Assembly: GCA_032718865.1 (NCBI GenBank)
Contig: JALUTQ010000045.1
Span: forward strand, 558,001-622,000
Length of the DNA: 64,000 bases
Origin: Tilletia caries
Taxonomy: Eukaryota > Basidiomycota > Exobasidiomycetes > Tilletiales > Tilletiaceae
Reading direction: 5' to 3'
The translations under genes and the position numbers were made by a program. Position 1 is the first letter of the stretch; every line of letters begins with the position of its first letter. Below are positions 1-9,500 of the stretch, in pieces. The notes under the pieces were generated by a model, which was given only the letters and a program-made list of their open reading frames with translations, was not told where the DNA came from and did not search any database.

Positions 1-630
1 GATACAGTTACCGCCGTGGCCGCCCCAGTCGTCGATACACTTACCTCAGTAGCTGCCCCGGTAGTCGATACAGTTGGCTCAGTAGCCGCCCCGGTCGTCG
101 ATACAGTTGGCGCAGCAGCCGCTGGGGTCGTCGATACAGTTGGCTCAGCAGCCGCCCCAGTCATCGATACACTTACCTCAGTAGCCGCCCCGGTCATCGA
201 TACAGTCACCGCCGTGGCCGCCCCAGTCGTCGATACACTTACCTCAGTAGCCGCCCCGGTAGTCGATACAGTTGGCTCAGCGGTCGCCCCGGTCCTCGCT
301 CCAGTTACCGCAGCAGCCGCTGGGGTCGTCGATACAGTTGGCTCAGTAGCCGCCCCAGTCTTCGATACAGTTACCTCAGTGGTCGCCCCGGTCCTCGCTC
401 CAGTTGAATCAGTCGTCGCTCCGGCTGTCGCCCCTATCGTTGCTGCAGTTGCCCCGGCCGTCACTCCAGTCGCCCCGGCCGTCGCCCCAATCGTCGCTGT
501 AGCTGCCCCGGCCGTCGCACCTGTCGCCCCGATCGTTGCTGCAGTTGCCCCGGCCGTCGCTCCAGTCGTCGCTGCAGTTGCTCCGGCCGTCGCTCCACTT
601 GCCCCAATCATTAAGGGTCTCGGGATCTAG
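1..630 (+). CDS. Ala/Val/Pro-rich tandem-repeat protein, 5' end beyond window edge
   Basis: The reading frame is open from base 1 and ends at a TAG at 628-630, so only the C-terminal 209 residues are seen. The first 130 residues are an imperfect 11-13 residue repeat built on AAPVVDTVGSV and AAPVVDTLTSV. The rest is a shorter AP-rich repeat (VAPAVAPIV), ending in IIKGLGI. There is no cysteine, no visible domain and almost no charge apart from the repeated Asp. Such composition suits an extended structural, cell-surface or secreted protein, but the N-terminus that would carry a signal peptide is outside the window. I do not recognise the family. The antisense frame over 409-687 is open only because of the repeat and is not a gene. 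Confidence 0.6.
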   Translation, partial: DTVTAVAAPVVDTLTSVAAPVVDTVGSVAAPVVDTVGAAAAGVVDTVGSAAAPVIDTLTSVAAPVIDTVTAVAAPVVDTLTSVAAPVVDTVGSAVAPVLAPVTAAAAGVVDTVGSVAAPVFDTVTSVVAPVLAPVESVVAPAVAPIVAAVAPAVTPVAPAVAPIVAVAAPAVAPVAPIVAAVAPAVAPVVAAVAPAVAPLAPIIKGLGI

Positions 631-1189
631 AACCCAGCCTCGACATCGATCCCAGAAACAATTGTGCCTCCGGCTTCGCTCCTCCACGCATCACAAGTCA
701 CCGCTGCTCAAGAAAGCTTTTCACTCACGACTCGCGTCCCGAATCTGTTATCCTACAACAGCCCAAGCCCGCTTGATTCCTCTCTCCTGATTTTGTACTA
801 CTATTCTCTTCCTCCCGACATGGAATCGAATGTACATTCACATCAATTACGATATCCCCAGTCCGACCCTCCGCGACTCCTCGCCACCAACAAACGAGGA
901 ACAGAACGCTTTGGTGGAATATGGAAGGCCCCTCCGGTGCAGGATCGGACCCGAGAACGTCCAAAGCTCATTTACAACTCCGAAAGCGCAGCAGAAAGAT
1001 GAGAAAACCACTGCTGTCGTATTTATCAAGGGAACAAATTTTAAGCGCAGGCAGCCTTCCTCCATCTTTTCTCCGCGAAGCTCCCGACACCGTTCTTTTC
1101 TTCCTCCTCCTTCTTCTTCTCCCTTCGTATCCACCCTTCCTCCCTTCTCCGCCTAGACCCCTATAGCTTTTTCCGTCGCGTCGGCAGCG
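631..1189. other. intergenic, 3' flank of repeat protein and 5' flank of NADAR gene
   Basis: Short ORFs in every frame, none with recognisable content. A CT-rich tract at about 1080-1150 just before the proposed ATG at 1190 is the usual composition of a fungal promoter/5' UTR. Confidence 0.4.
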
Positions 1190-2344
1190 ATGTCTCTGGC
1201 TTTCGTGAGTGGGCGTTTCTAATGGCCGCCCCGGGGCGGCCCTCCAATTGAGCCCGCCCCCCCTAGCACCGCTGCTTTCCGAACCAAACCCACCCCGGTC
1301 TTCATAGCGTGATCACCAATCACCAACTACACTCTAACGTGTCGAGTATCGATATGCGAGCCGTGAGATAAGATTACATAATTGAGACTTACGTAATGAT
1401 CATTGGGGGGGGGGGGGCGGAAATTTTGAGGCGCGTTGAAAGGTGGGGGGCGGGCTTAAGAACATTCTCCATACGTACCCGCCCCAGGGCGGCCATTAGA
1501 AAAGTCCTTAGTGAGTCGCTTTCCGGACCCATGGGTTTCCTCGTTGATGTTTCACGTTTCTGCTCACGCTCAATTACGTTACGTCCTTGCAACAGACATC
1601 TTCTCACGCACATTGTGCGTACGTGATCGTCCATCAACAGCGAGGAAAGCAGTGCGCGGCTTGCTCCACTCTTCTCGGTGACATCGGGTACTACGAGTGT
1701 GCCTCGAAGAACTGGATCTGCGAAGCTTGCGTGGCCCAGGTCGTGACCCAGATTCGATTCTGGGAAAAGCTGAGCGCACCTCACTGGCTCGCATCCTACT
1801 TCCCCAGTCCGATCGTCCACAAAGGAATCATGTTCAAGAATGTCGCCATACTTTTCCAAGCAAGCAAGTTCACGACGGCGCAACGCTTCATCGAGTTCTC
1901 GAGGGAGGACTCCGCAGAGAAAGCTTTCAACAAGGCAAGGGTGAGACTCGTCGGTGCAGCTTGGCTCTCGTTACATGACGCTGACCTCGGACACCAATCC
2001 TGCCACAGTCTCTGCAAAGAGAGGTTCGCTCGGACTGGGCAGACATCAAGGTGCAGGTGGTGAGTCCGCGAGTCCGCTTTACATAATTGCAGCTTCTCAG
2101 ACTGATCAAGCAATAACTTTCACAGATGGTCCTGTGTCAGTATCTGAAATTCAGCCAGAACAGGCAGCTCGGCGCATGGCTCCTCGCAACCAACGACATC
2201 CGCTTGGTCGAGTGCTCTGACAAGTTCTGGGGTGAAGGATGCGGAGACGGACCGAACAAGCTTGGCCGGGTTCTCCAAGAGGTTCGGAAGCTCTTGAAGG
2301 ACGGGGCCATCCCCAAGGACCTCGTTGCGATCCGTCGTTTCTAG
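1190..2344 (+). CDS. NADAR-domain protein with N-terminal CxxC module
   Basis: Proposed exons are 1190-1204, 1596-1940, 2009-2059 and 2126-2344 (209 aa); all junctions are GT-AG and in phase. NADAR (YbiA-like) proteins cleave N-glycosidic bonds. Bacterial members act on riboflavin intermediates or remove ADP-ribose from guanine. Visible family landmarks are FWEK...HWLASYFPSPI near the domain start, FKNVAILFQASKF, AFNKAR, RSDWADIKV, and FWGEGCGDGPNKLGRVLQEVR near the end. Before the domain is CAAC...CEAC, probably a small zinc-binding module. The 5-codon first exon (MSLAF) is inferred: it has a consensus GTGAGT donor and the right phase, and no in-frame ATG exists upstream in exon 2. Intron 1 is long (391 nt) because a MITE sits inside it. 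The NADAR assignment is firm; the N-terminal exon and the in vivo substrate are not. Confidence 0.75.
1216..1503. mobile_element. small inverted-repeat element (MITE) inside intron 1 of the NADAR gene
   Basis: The ends are inverted repeats that match at 23 of 24 positions, beginning TTTCTAATGGCCGCCC. The 288-bp element carries no coding capacity and contains a G12-13 run near 1406-1418. No clear target-site duplication was found, so the superfamily is open. It accounts for the unusual length of intron 1. Confidence 0.6.
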
Positions 2345-3012
2345 TTGGCGATTTCTCACATCGTTCAGGCTTCCTCATGCGCGGAACGTTACTTTGAATT
2401 AACATCAACAGCTTTCATTCCAAAGTCTGCGGGCACTCTTGTGAGATGTAACTGCGCTGCCTATGCGTTCGCAATGCTGCGGATCGCTCCTCATGCCTGT
2501 AGCAGCATCCTCAGAGTGGCGGCGACATTGCGCTGGCACCTGAGATCCTGAGACCCGAGGCCTGAGGCTGTCAGTAGTCAGCGATCGGCGGGCATGATCA
2601 GCTCTTTCCAAGGCCCCTGCAGCAAAGATGTGCGGCAATCGAATCGATGTGCATCCCGTGTAGATCCTGGAGATGAAGGTTGGGATTGACGAAGTCAAAA
2701 TGAGGTGTGATGAGGCAGACTTATATACATGTGTACAGCTGCCGGACACTCCATATGGAGCGCAGACACTCGTAAAAGTGCCCTGAAAATGCTGATTGTT
2801 GCAGCAGGGGTGCCCGACCTTGGTGTAGGAAATCCGTGCTGGGATCGACCTCGGTGAAGAGGGATATGCAGTCTGACCGGGGGGGCTCCACCAGGGCTGA
2901 GAATCGGGCTGAGTAGTGGGTGGATGAGAGACAGGAGAGAGACAGAGAGGAGGTGTCAGTGAGTCAAGACCATCATCTCCAAGATCGAATCGAACTCACA
3001 CTTGTGGACAGG

Positions 3013-3360
3013 CTACCTTGGCAGCCGACTGGCGAGAGCAAGCAGTGTGCCGGAGTCGGAGGAAGTGATCGAGCCAAGGGAGCGGAGGACTCGGCAAGGT
3101 TGAGCGGTATGCGGGAGTCGGGCGCGAATGGCTACGCCAGAGTCAGGTGGCTGCAGAAGCGGCGATCAATCAAAGGAGAACGGGACGAGAAAGTCAGCAA
3201 ACACAATCGTTATGAGCAACAGACGGTGGTCGGATGAACATACATGAGAACAGGCGAAATGACCGACCTTGAGTCAATGGCGTTGGGTGGAAGAAGGGAT
3301 CGTGTCAATCTCAACATCCAGGATTAGAGGTGTACCAGCGCTGTATCTCACCTGTGTCAT
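3013..3360 (-). CDS. possible small spliced gene, 56 aa, function unknown
   Basis: Reading the minus strand, ATG at 3360 leads through exons 3352-3360, 3244-3267 and 3013-3150, joined by two GT-AG introns of 84 and 93 nt that keep phase, to a TAG at 3013. A further noncoding first exon (about 3545-3690, donor GTGAGT) would begin 35 nt after the TATA box at 3724. The predicted peptide is rich in Arg, Ser and Pro and resembles nothing I know. The promoter architecture argues for a real transcript; the coding status is weak and it may be a noncoding RNA. Confidence 0.25.
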
Positions 3361-3723
3361 GACCCGAAGGGGAGGGAGAAGGGCGAGAGGAGGGGATGTG
3401 GTGGTGGGCCCGCGTCGCAACCTGGCGTACGGGCGATTCACGTGCAAAGAAGAGGTCTGGAGGGGGAACATATGCAGAGAAGGAAGAGTCAAGTTAGATA
3501 AGGGCAATGATCAGGCAGGCATCGAAGGTCATCATGTACTCACCGTGAAATATGCGCGTTCCAGCGCGCTTGTAGAAAGCGAAGGAGATGGAAATATGAA
3601 GCCGACGTCCTGGAGAAGAGGGGAAGTTGAGAAAGAGTGTGGGGGGACGTCGGAGAGAGAGAGATTGGTGGGTGAAAAGAGAGGAGAGGGAGTGTGAAGA
3701 GTGGCTGCAGGATGGTGAGGGAC

Positions 3724-3731
3724 TTTATATA
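3724..3731 (-). promoter_or_regulatory. TATA box for minus-strand transcription
   Basis: Reads TATATAAA on the minus strand, followed by a long pyrimidine-rich leader, the usual arrangement of a strong fungal promoter. Confidence 0.45.
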
Positions 3732-3849
3732 CCTTCTCCGCTCATACTGGAAGGCGTTTCTCCCATCAATCGCGCTTCCCTGCGGAGGCGCGGAGGTGCC
3801 ACACCCGAAAGGGGAACGTTCGGTGAAGAACATCGCCCGCATGTGCGAT

Positions 3850-3869
3850 GTGGGAAAATGAAATCAGTA
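3850..3869. promoter_or_regulatory. duplicated 20-bp promoter motif, copy 1
   Basis: A 20-mer, GTGGGAAAATGAAATCAGTA, recurs at 4057-4076 with one change. Both copies lie upstream of the TATA box at 3724 and each is preceded by a GTTCGG...GAACAT sequence, suggesting tandem duplication of a regulatory module. The first 15 bases also occur at 43041-43055, upstream of the PARP-like gene at 42697. Confidence 0.35.
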
Positions 3870-4056
3870 GCGTCCTGCACATGCAAGCAGCAAGGCACTC
3901 CGAAATCTGAAGGAGGTAGGTCCCCTTCCCCCCCACCACAAAGGGAGGCGCTGCGGTGCTGCCCCGGAAGGACTGAAGGAGAATGTTCGGGGGAGAACAT
4001 TCGGCTGCAGAACGCAAAGAAATTGGGGCCACGCGAGGGGAGGGTCAGGCTCCGTC

Positions 4057-4076
4057 GTGGGAAAATGAGATCAGTA
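4057..4076. promoter_or_regulatory. duplicated 20-bp promoter motif, copy 2
   Basis: 19 of 20 bases match the copy at 3850, 207 bp away in the same orientation. Confidence 0.35.
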
Positions 4077-4515
4077 TAACTAATTCTTATAGTGCAACTT
4101 CGAGAATTCCCACCGCGATCCTTCACATCACTCCCACTCCTCTTTTCACACCTCAACACCTCGAAAAATTCCGCTCATGCAACGCAATCGCTTAATACCT
4201 TTCCAGCGCATGTTCTATGACTCGATCTAGACACCTGTAGCGGAAGTTATCGTGTTTAAACAGGTTTTGGTGTGTCAAAATGGTCACGCTCGAGGCACTA
4301 GAGCTGTCAAAAGTGTCAAAATCGTGTCACAAACTTTGAGAGCATGCTGCTCCTCAGCATCGCAACGTATCGGCTCGCTGAAAGCTGCTGTCGGTGCGCA
4401 TGTCGATTGCCATCAGTCCACTGAAATCTGTACTTCTCTGCGTCAATACTGAGCGAGCAGAGAGCGCATGAAGTAGAGGCTCGAAACAGGTTCTGTCACA
4501 TGTTGGGACCACAAC

Positions 4516-4615
4516 TGTGGAGAACCGGTCCGTGGGACCGACGGTGCAGCGTGTCCTTATCGTCGTAGAACCTTCTCCTTCTTCCTAGCAATGAACTACC
4601 AAGTCAGATTTCACA
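4516..4615 (+). repeat. 5' LTR of copia element 1
   Basis: 100 bp, TGTGGAGAACC...TTTCACA, identical to the copy at 9847-9946. Confidence 0.95.
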
Positions 4616-4628
4616 GGTTATGAGCCCA
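4616..4628 (+). other. primer-binding site complementary to the anticodon arm of initiator tRNA-Met
   Basis: GGTTATGAGCCC directly abuts the 5' LTR and is the reverse complement of GGGCUCAUAACC, the CAU anticodon stem-loop of initiator tRNA-Met. Priming by an internally cleaved tRNA half is known from Drosophila copia and related elements. The second copia in this window has nearly the same site. Confidence 0.7.
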
Positions 4629-4674
4629 ACACTCCACCCCTGAGCGGAAAGACTTCACCAACTCACCCTTCAAG

Positions 4675-5862
4675 ATGTCTGACAGCAAGGTCACCTCCGT
4701 CGAGACCATGCGCAAGGCGGTCCCCGAGTTCGACGGGACCAACTGGAAGGACTTCGCCTTCTCCGTCCGGACGACCCTCAAGGGCAACGGGTGCTGGAAG
4801 CCCGTCGAACCCGGCATCCCCCCCGAAGACGATGTAGACGATGCAGCCAAGGCCGATTGGGAGCTCCGGAACGACCGCGCCTTTGGCGTCATCGCCCTGT
4901 CCTGCACCAAGAGGATCCGGAACGGACTCCACAAGATCACCACGGCCAAGGCGGTCTTCGAGCACCTGCGGACGGAGTTCGTCAGCAAGTCTCTCCCTGC
5001 GATCCTCGAGGCCGAGCGCCAGTACGAAGACCTCCTCAAGAAGCCGACCTCGCCCATACGAAACTGGATCGGAGAGGTCGAGGAGATGCACGACCGACTC
5101 GAAGACATGGAGCACGGCCTCAGCGAGCAGAAGCGCTGCGTTCAGCTCCTGCAGCACCTACCCGTCCAGTTTCGGCACTTCGTCCGGACGCAGCGAACGA
5201 CGAGCAAGTGGGACGACCTTCGGCTCAGCATCTACGAAGAAGAGCGCGCCCTCATGCGCGAAGAAGAACAAGACGCGAAGGATCGGCAAGATGCCGCCTT
5301 TGCGGTCTTTCAGAGGAGCCCCGCAAGCAGAAGCGGTGGCCAGCAAGCGCCCCGCGGGTCCAAGCCCGGAGGCGCGAAGTCCTCGCCCAACAGTAGCAGT
5401 CCCTTTCCGTACAAGTGCTGGGACTGCGAGAAGAAGGGCCACACCAAGGCAGAGTGCCCCTACGCGGAACAGTTCGCCGCCCTCAGGAAGAAGGCGAACT
5501 CGCAACAAACACAAGACACAGCAGCAGCAGCATCGGACGCCTTCTCTGGCTCCGCGCCGCCGGTACTCGCTCCCGTCGTGGTCGACACAGCCGACTTCGA
5601 CTTCGACTACGCCTTCATCGCAGCCAGCCCAGACTCGGTTGGCAGAAACGACTTCATCCTCGACACAGCAGCTTCCCGGCACATTGTGTCCGACGCCTCC
5701 CACCTCGTCGGCTTCAAGAAGGCACCCAAAGACGCTGGGATCCGTTGTGCGGACGGAGGACTGATGCCGGTCACGGGCTACGGCGACCTGACCGTGCTCA
5801 ACAGCAGCGGCGAGCGCATCAAGCTTCGGGACGTGGCCAGTGCTCACCACAAAATGTCATAA
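4675..5862 (+). CDS. copia element 1 gag and start of protease
   Basis: 395 codons; the last seven derive from the inserted MITE. The N-terminal half is a copia-type gag (EFDGTNWKDFAFSVRTTL at the start). A CCHC zinc knuckle, CWDCEKKGHTKAEC, lies near residue 247. The protease active-site region reads FILDTAASRHIV, with DTAA where DTG is usual; copia proteases vary here, so it may still be active. The element's single gag-pol frame is interrupted at 5838, and both sides of the insertion are in the same frame. Confidence 0.9.
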   Translation: MSDSKVTSVETMRKAVPEFDGTNWKDFAFSVRTTLKGNGCWKPVEPGIPPEDDVDDAAKADWELRNDRAFGVIALSCTKRIRNGLHKITTAKAVFEHLRTEFVSKSLPAILEAERQYEDLLKKPTSPIRNWIGEVEEMHDRLEDMEHGLSEQKRCVQLLQHLPVQFRHFVRTQRTTSKWDDLRLSIYEEERALMREEEQDAKDRQDAAFAVFQRSPASRSGGQQAPRGSKPGGAKSSPNSSSPFPYKCWDCEKKGHTKAECPYAEQFAALRKKANSQQTQDTAAAASDAFSGSAPPVLAPVVVDTADFDFDYAFIAASPDSVGRNDFILDTAASRHIVSDASHLVGFKKAPKDAGIRCADGGLMPVTGYGDLTVLNSSGERIKLRDVASAHHKMS

Positions 5863-6510
5863 ATATGAACTCATATTTATGACATGACCATTTATGATCA
5901 TGTCACTCATGGATATATGACCAGGTTTTGGCGGCCAAATTTGGCACTCATAAATATATGAGTCATGAGTTGAGATTGCCAAATATGACCAAATATGACC
6001 ATTTATGACCACGACTTCGGCGGTGGAATTCAACTCATATTTTTAAGATCATTTAGGATAATATATGATAATATATGCTCATATTTGAATATGACCATAC
6101 TCTCGGCGATCATATAAACTCATGTATTTAAGATCATATAGGAATATATGATCATATATAATATGACCATCTGGAATCACGTGACTGAAACACGTGGCCC
6201 TTTATCTTATCTTATCTAATATTGATCGCGTCGCCGGTCGCTCAACGCGTCAAACTTTATTTTCCCGTGGCATGGGTCATAAATAAATGGTGATATGATC
6301 ATTTATGATCTTAAACGATCTTATATGATTCGTCAAAAACGTGGTTGGAATTTTTTTTGAAAATTTAGGTCATATATGAGACTAAATGATCATATATGAT
6401 CATCTCATGTTATTCATATATGAGTTTTCGATTTGGGCAGGCACTCATGTGATAAATCATATATGAGTTTGGGTCCATTTATGATCATATATGAGTCATG
6501 GTGAGCACTG
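5838..6510. mobile_element. hAT-type MITE inserted in copia gag-pol (TIR CAGTGCTCACCA)
   Basis: 673-bp AT-rich insertion with 12-bp perfect terminal inverted repeats CAGTGCTCACCA/TGGTGAGCACTG, flanked by an exact 8-bp target duplication GACGTGGC (5830-5837, 6511-6518). An 8-bp duplication and a CAGTG terminus are hallmarks of hAT transposons. The interior is a dense array of TCATATATGATCAT-like subterminal repeats, with no ORF. A relative with terminus CAGTGATCAT lies at 18639-19511. Confidence 0.85.
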
Positions 6511-9500
6511 GACGTGGCACACTGCCCGTCGGTTGTCGGAAACCTGATCGGTGGAAAGCGGTTGACGAGCAGTGGCTTCCGTATCACCTTCGAGGATCGA
6601 GAAGCGAGCGTCGTTCACACAGTCTCGGGCAAGACGATCCTCAAGGCCAAGAACAACGGACAGAACTGGGTCGTCTCGCTGTCGCCAGTCCCTGCCGACA
6701 ACGCACTCATCGTGGGCACAGTCAAGGTCGACCCCCAAGCAGCATACTTCCACAACTGCACCGGTCACTGCGGCCAGAAGCGACTCGAGACCCTGGCTAA
6801 GTCGGGAAGGGTCATCGGCATGCCCTCGACAATAGGGAGCATCGGCTTCTGCTCTGCCTGTGCAGCAGGTAAGCTCGTCCGAACAAGACATCCCCGCTTG
6901 GAGATCGGCGAGCGAGCAGACCGGGCTGGGAAGAAGATCCATGCTGACATCTTCGGGCCTGTCAACCTGCAGGAGTCACTCGACGGGATTAAGTTCGGCT
7001 TGGTCATCAATTGCGATTACTCCCACCACGTATGGTTCAAGGGGTTGACCTCAAAGGCCCAGGCCACGAAGCATCTGATGGCGTTTCATACGTGGTTCAC
7101 TAAGGAGTTCCCGAGCAAGCCGGTCACATCCATCAGGACGGACGGTGCGTTGGAACTGGGGGCTCAGGAAGTGCAGGAGTACTGGCGGAAGAATGGGGTC
7201 AAGCACGAGACCTCACCTCGATATGCCCCACAGAGCAACGGCGTGGCGGAGCGAGCAGTGCGTACGGTGACGGAGATGACGAGAACGATGTTGATTGCAG
7301 CGGACCTTCCCATGTTCTTCTGGCCGGCGGCAGCGGCGACGGCAGCACGGATCAAAAATATGCTGCCAGCAACGGGCCTGCCCGACGGTCAGACGCCACA
7401 TGAGGCTCTGTACGGCACGCCACCAAAAAGAACCGAGTTGAAGCCCTTCGGATGTACTGCATGGGCCATGATCCCCACCCCCCAACGAAATGGAAAGTTC
7501 TCTCCCAAATCACGCCCGTGCATCTACCTCGGTCCCGCATTCAAGGGGGCCTCTCGCCTGTGGGACCCAGTCAAGCGAGTTGAGGTGGTCGAGCATTCGG
7601 TGGTATTCGATGTTGACGGTGATGGCCCGGCTCTTCTTCGCGACGCGCGTGCCGAGCGTGCAGCCGAGCGCGAGCGAGAACTCTCCGCGTTTGATGAGGG
7701 GACCGCGCCGCCGATTGTGCCTGGCGGCTCAGCAGCGACAACAGTGACAACGCCCGTAGCAACCACCACCACAGTCCGAGCAGGGTCTCCCCTCCGCAGC
7801 CGCATTCAAGCCGCTCTGGACCGTGGGGCAGTCCCAGAGCCGGCGCGGACGACGATGGAGTCTCTGGCTCACGGCCAGGTCTTGTCCCAAGCCGTGCTCG
7901 GCCAGGCGATCACGCTCCTGCGAGCCTCGGCAGCGACGAGCGCGACAAGGGCGACCACCACACAAGCATACGGGTCAGCAGGAGGAGACGGAGGTACGCA
8001 GGGGGGCGAAGCAGGAGGCGCTGTCGGCCCAGCCCACAGTGGCACGGACGGAAGGCAGAGGGGCGAGGCGATAGGCGCCGTCGCCCAGACTGGTACTGGA
8101 ATTCAGGGTGGGCAGGAGAGGAGGAGTGCGAGGCTAGCGGGACTGGACGCGGAGCTGACGGAGCTGCTGGCGGGAAGGAAGCGAAAGGAGCCGGGCGACA
8201 TCTGTTATGCGGTATTGGACCCAAGCGATGTGCCGTACGGCGACCCGCGCACGGTAGGCGAGGCGATGGCGAGGCCAGATTGGCCGGAATGGGACGCGGC
8301 GATGCGGAAGGAACTTCAGTCGCACGCGGAACGAGGGACATGGGAGATGGTTAAGGTGCCAGAGGGAGTCAATCTGGTGACATCAAAGTGGGTACTTCGC
8401 ATCAAGCGAAACGCTGACGCTACGATCCAAAAGTACAAAGGCAGGTTGGTCGCTCGCGGCTTCACGCAGATCCACGGAGTCGACTACGACGAAACGTTTG
8501 CTCCCACCTCCCGCCTCCAGATCCTCAGGCTGTTCTGTTCCCTCTCCGCCGCGCTCGATCTCGAACTCCACCAAATCGACTTCGAGACCGCGTACCTCAA
8601 CGCTAAACTCAAGCACGACATCTATATGGCGGTCCCGGAGGGAGTAGAGGCCCTTCCCGACGAGGTTCTCAAGCTGCGACTTGCGCTGTACGGACTGAAG
8701 CAGTCCGGGCACGACTGGCACGTCGCGCTCCGAGACGCGCTCGGCTCGATTGGCTTCCAGCAGTGCGAGTTTGATCCCACAATATTCGTCCGCAACGGGG
8801 AGCGCGCAGCAATGCTCCTCGTCTACGTGGACGACATCATTGTGGCAACACCTCAAGGCGAAGACATCGAGGGAGTGAAGAGGGAACTGCTGGGCCTGTT
8901 CAAGGGTACGGATCTCGGCCCTGTCCACCACGTTCTCGGCATCCGAGTCACCAGGGACCGCAAGGCAGGCACGATCCACCTGGATCAAGAGCGATACGCG
9001 GAGGAGGTCCTGGAGCGCTTCGGAATGGACAAGTGCAAGCACGCAAAGACGCCCATGGAGGCTAAGAACCAGCTCCGGCAGGCAAAGGAGGGAGACACTC
9101 GGTGCGACCGAGCCTTGTACCTGGCGATCGTCGGATGCCTGGCATATCTGGCGCAGGGAACGCGCCCCGATCTCGCCTTCCTGGTCTCCGCCCTCGGCAA
9201 GTTTAATGCCGACCCGACCGACGAGCACTTGGGCGCCGCATGGCGAGGACTCCGGTATCTGCGAGGATCGTCCGCGACACGACTCACTTTCGGAGGGAGC
9301 ACCGCGACCGAGATCGCCGGGTTCGTGGACTCCGACTGGGCGGCAGACAAGGATGACCGGCGGTCGACCTCTGGGTTCGTGTTCACCATGAACGGTGGGG
9401 CTGTGTCTTGGGGCGCGCGCAAGCAGGGAGCGGTTGCCCTATCGACGGCCGAGACCGAGTACATTGCGGCAGGAGTCGCGGGACGGGAAGCACTGCTGCT

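Larger units (their letters stand above)
2345..4515. other. gene-poor region between NADAR gene and copia element
   Basis: 2.2 kb with no recognisable protein on either strand. It holds a minus-strand TATA box with duplicated upstream motifs (3724-4076), a possible short spliced ORF (3013-3360, minus), and a second minus-strand TATATAAG near 2718. 4080-4515 shows nothing beyond scattered short ORFs. Confidence 0.4.

Noticed and set aside
409..687. Antisense ORF rich in Asp, Gly and Arg
   Set aside because: It mirrors the regular repeat of the plus-strand protein and has no independent signal.
4663..5850. Long minus-strand ORFs opposite copia gag
   Set aside because: Antisense shadows of GC-rich gag codons, with no domain content.
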